A stretch of DNA of 5,934 nt from JBMNRY01 sp050944915 (lineage in GTDB: Bacteria; Bacillota; Limnochordia; JAAZLZ01): assembly GCA_050944915.1 (NCBI GenBank), contig JBMNRY010000112.1, positions 1 to 5,934 on the forward strand, written 5' to 3'. Positions 5,603 to 5,934 of the stretch are shown here, one piece after another. The notes beneath the pieces are model-generated. The model searched no databases and was not told where the DNA came from. It saw nothing but the letters and a program-made list of their open reading frames with translations. A program made the position numbers and the translations under genes. Positions within the stretch are counted from its first letter, which is position 1; the number at the start of each line of letters is the position of its first letter.

Positions 5603-5713
5603 ATGAAGAACGATGGATGTAGCATCGTCTTCGATTTTAGGGTACTCGAATGGGTGAAAAAATCAATACCCTGGAAAGGGCCTGTCTTCAAATTGCCCGT
5701 AATTTTTTTTTGA
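5603..5713 (+). CDS. Possible 36-residue small ORF, unrecognised
   Basis: An ATG at 5603 follows AAAGGAG (5587-5593) at 9 nt and opens a 36-codon frame (MKNDGCSIVFDF at the start, ending KLPVIFF) closed by TGA at 5711-5713. The SD and ATG lie on the 3' arm of, or next to, the hairpin at 5562-5602. I recognise no family, and the product is neither clearly membrane nor soluble in character. The frame overlaps several inverted repeats and ends in a 9-nt T tract. The same frame stays open after the TGA until a TAA at 5898-5900. It could be a leader peptide, the start of a decayed gene, or chance. Probably not a functional gene as it stands. Confidence 0.2.
   Translation: MKNDGCSIVFDFRVLEWVKKSIPWKGPVFKLPVIFF
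5678..5711 (+). terminator. Weak plus-strand terminator-like element
   Basis: GGGC (5678-5681) can pair with GCCC (5695-5698) across a 13-nt loop, followed after four bases by nine consecutive T residues (5703-5711). The T tract is striking but the stem is only 4 bp. It would end a plus-strand transcript covering the hairpins at 5562-5680. A decayed or fortuitous element is equally possible. Confidence 0.3.
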
Positions 5714-5934
5714 TGGCTCAATCAGCATCCGAAAAACGATGTTCAAAACCCGCTACCTCAGCTTCATAGGCACTTATCAGCTGAAGGCAAAGAGGACTTA
5801 AGCGAATGGCTGAGAGTGAGCATGCCTGCCCTCTGCAACGGCACACAACCTTGGATAAAGGCGCTACGAGGCCTTGGTGGATTTGCTTGTGCTGTTTAAC
5901 GAGGGTACTATCCAACAAAGGAAAACCAGCGAGG

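Larger units (their letters stand above)
5406..5934. other. 529-bp region without an identifiable gene
   Basis: No frame here gives a protein I recognise. On the minus strand a frame is open from the window edge to a TGA at 5718-5720 (about 72 codons, ending EVAGFEHRFSDAD), but it has no recognisable motif. On the plus strand one frame is open from a TGA at 5711-5713 to a TAA at 5898-5900 and another is open from 5785 to the edge; neither resembles a known family. Inverted repeats are dense between 5489 and 5698: 5489/5501, 5562/5602, 5605/5632, 5640/5671 and 5678/5698. This could be the tail of a minus-strand gene, a decayed insertion element, or a structured RNA. The sequence alone does not decide. 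Confidence 0.4.

Noticed and set aside
5524..5721. Minus-strand frame of about 65 codons ending in a hydrophobic stretch
   Set aside because: It reads through the terminator stem and T tract at 5556-5602, has no usable SD, and shows no known motif.
5567..5757. Repeated 9-mer CCCGCTACC at 5567-5575 and 5749-5757
   Set aside because: It is only two copies of nine bases with unrelated flanks, easily due to chance, and there is no regular spacing suggesting an array.

Overview
The window looks like chromosomal DNA from a Bacillota (Firmicutes) bacterium. It carries a T-box riboswitch, purine-rich Shine-Dalgarno (SD) sites of the AAGGAGG type, sigma-A-like promoters, U-tailed intrinsic terminators and TTG start codons. 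The genus cannot be named from the sequence alone. Five genes are recognised with confidence, and all are housekeeping-like; no phage, CRISPR array or complete insertion sequence is visible.

Layout from left to right. Positions 1-215 are an intergenic region between a gene that starts just left of the window on the minus strand (only its SD is inside) and a plus-strand sugar-phosphate nucleotidyltransferase (216-1196). The latter has a candidate promoter at 86-114. Its SD is unusually far upstream, separated from the ATG by a perfect small hairpin. Positions 1197-1276 are a compact convergent junction with two terminators. One of them contains the stop codon of the gene coming from the other side.

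Positions 1262-5130 form a minus-strand operon, read right to left. It runs: promoter (TTGACA-N17-TATAGT), a methionine-type T-box leader with an AUG specifier and terminator/antiterminator switch, metG (methionyl-tRNA synthetase), a TatD-family metal-dependent hydrolase, and a Cof-type HAD phosphatase. The three genes are tightly packed (5 to 11 nt apart, or overlapping by 4 nt with an alternative tatD start). All three should therefore rise together when uncharged tRNA-Met accumulates. The operon ends at a U-tailed terminator at 1207-1240.

Upstream of the operon on the same strand is a small three-helix membrane protein of the GlsB/YeaQ/YmgE type (5127-5405). Its stop codon lies inside the -35 box of the T-box promoter, and it has no terminator of its own. 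Read-through transcripts would enter the T-box leader.

Positions 5406-5934 hold no gene I can identify. They contain a clear minus-strand terminator (5556-5602), several closely spaced inverted repeats, a 9-nt T tract, and one 36-codon plus-strand ORF with a good SD but no recognisable family. This is the least explained part of the window. It may be a decayed mobile or accessory segment, a structured RNA, or the 3' end of a gene that lies mostly outside. I found no convincing sign of a novel multi-gene system. The most unusual signals are the looped-out SD of the nucleotidyltransferase and the structured right-hand region.
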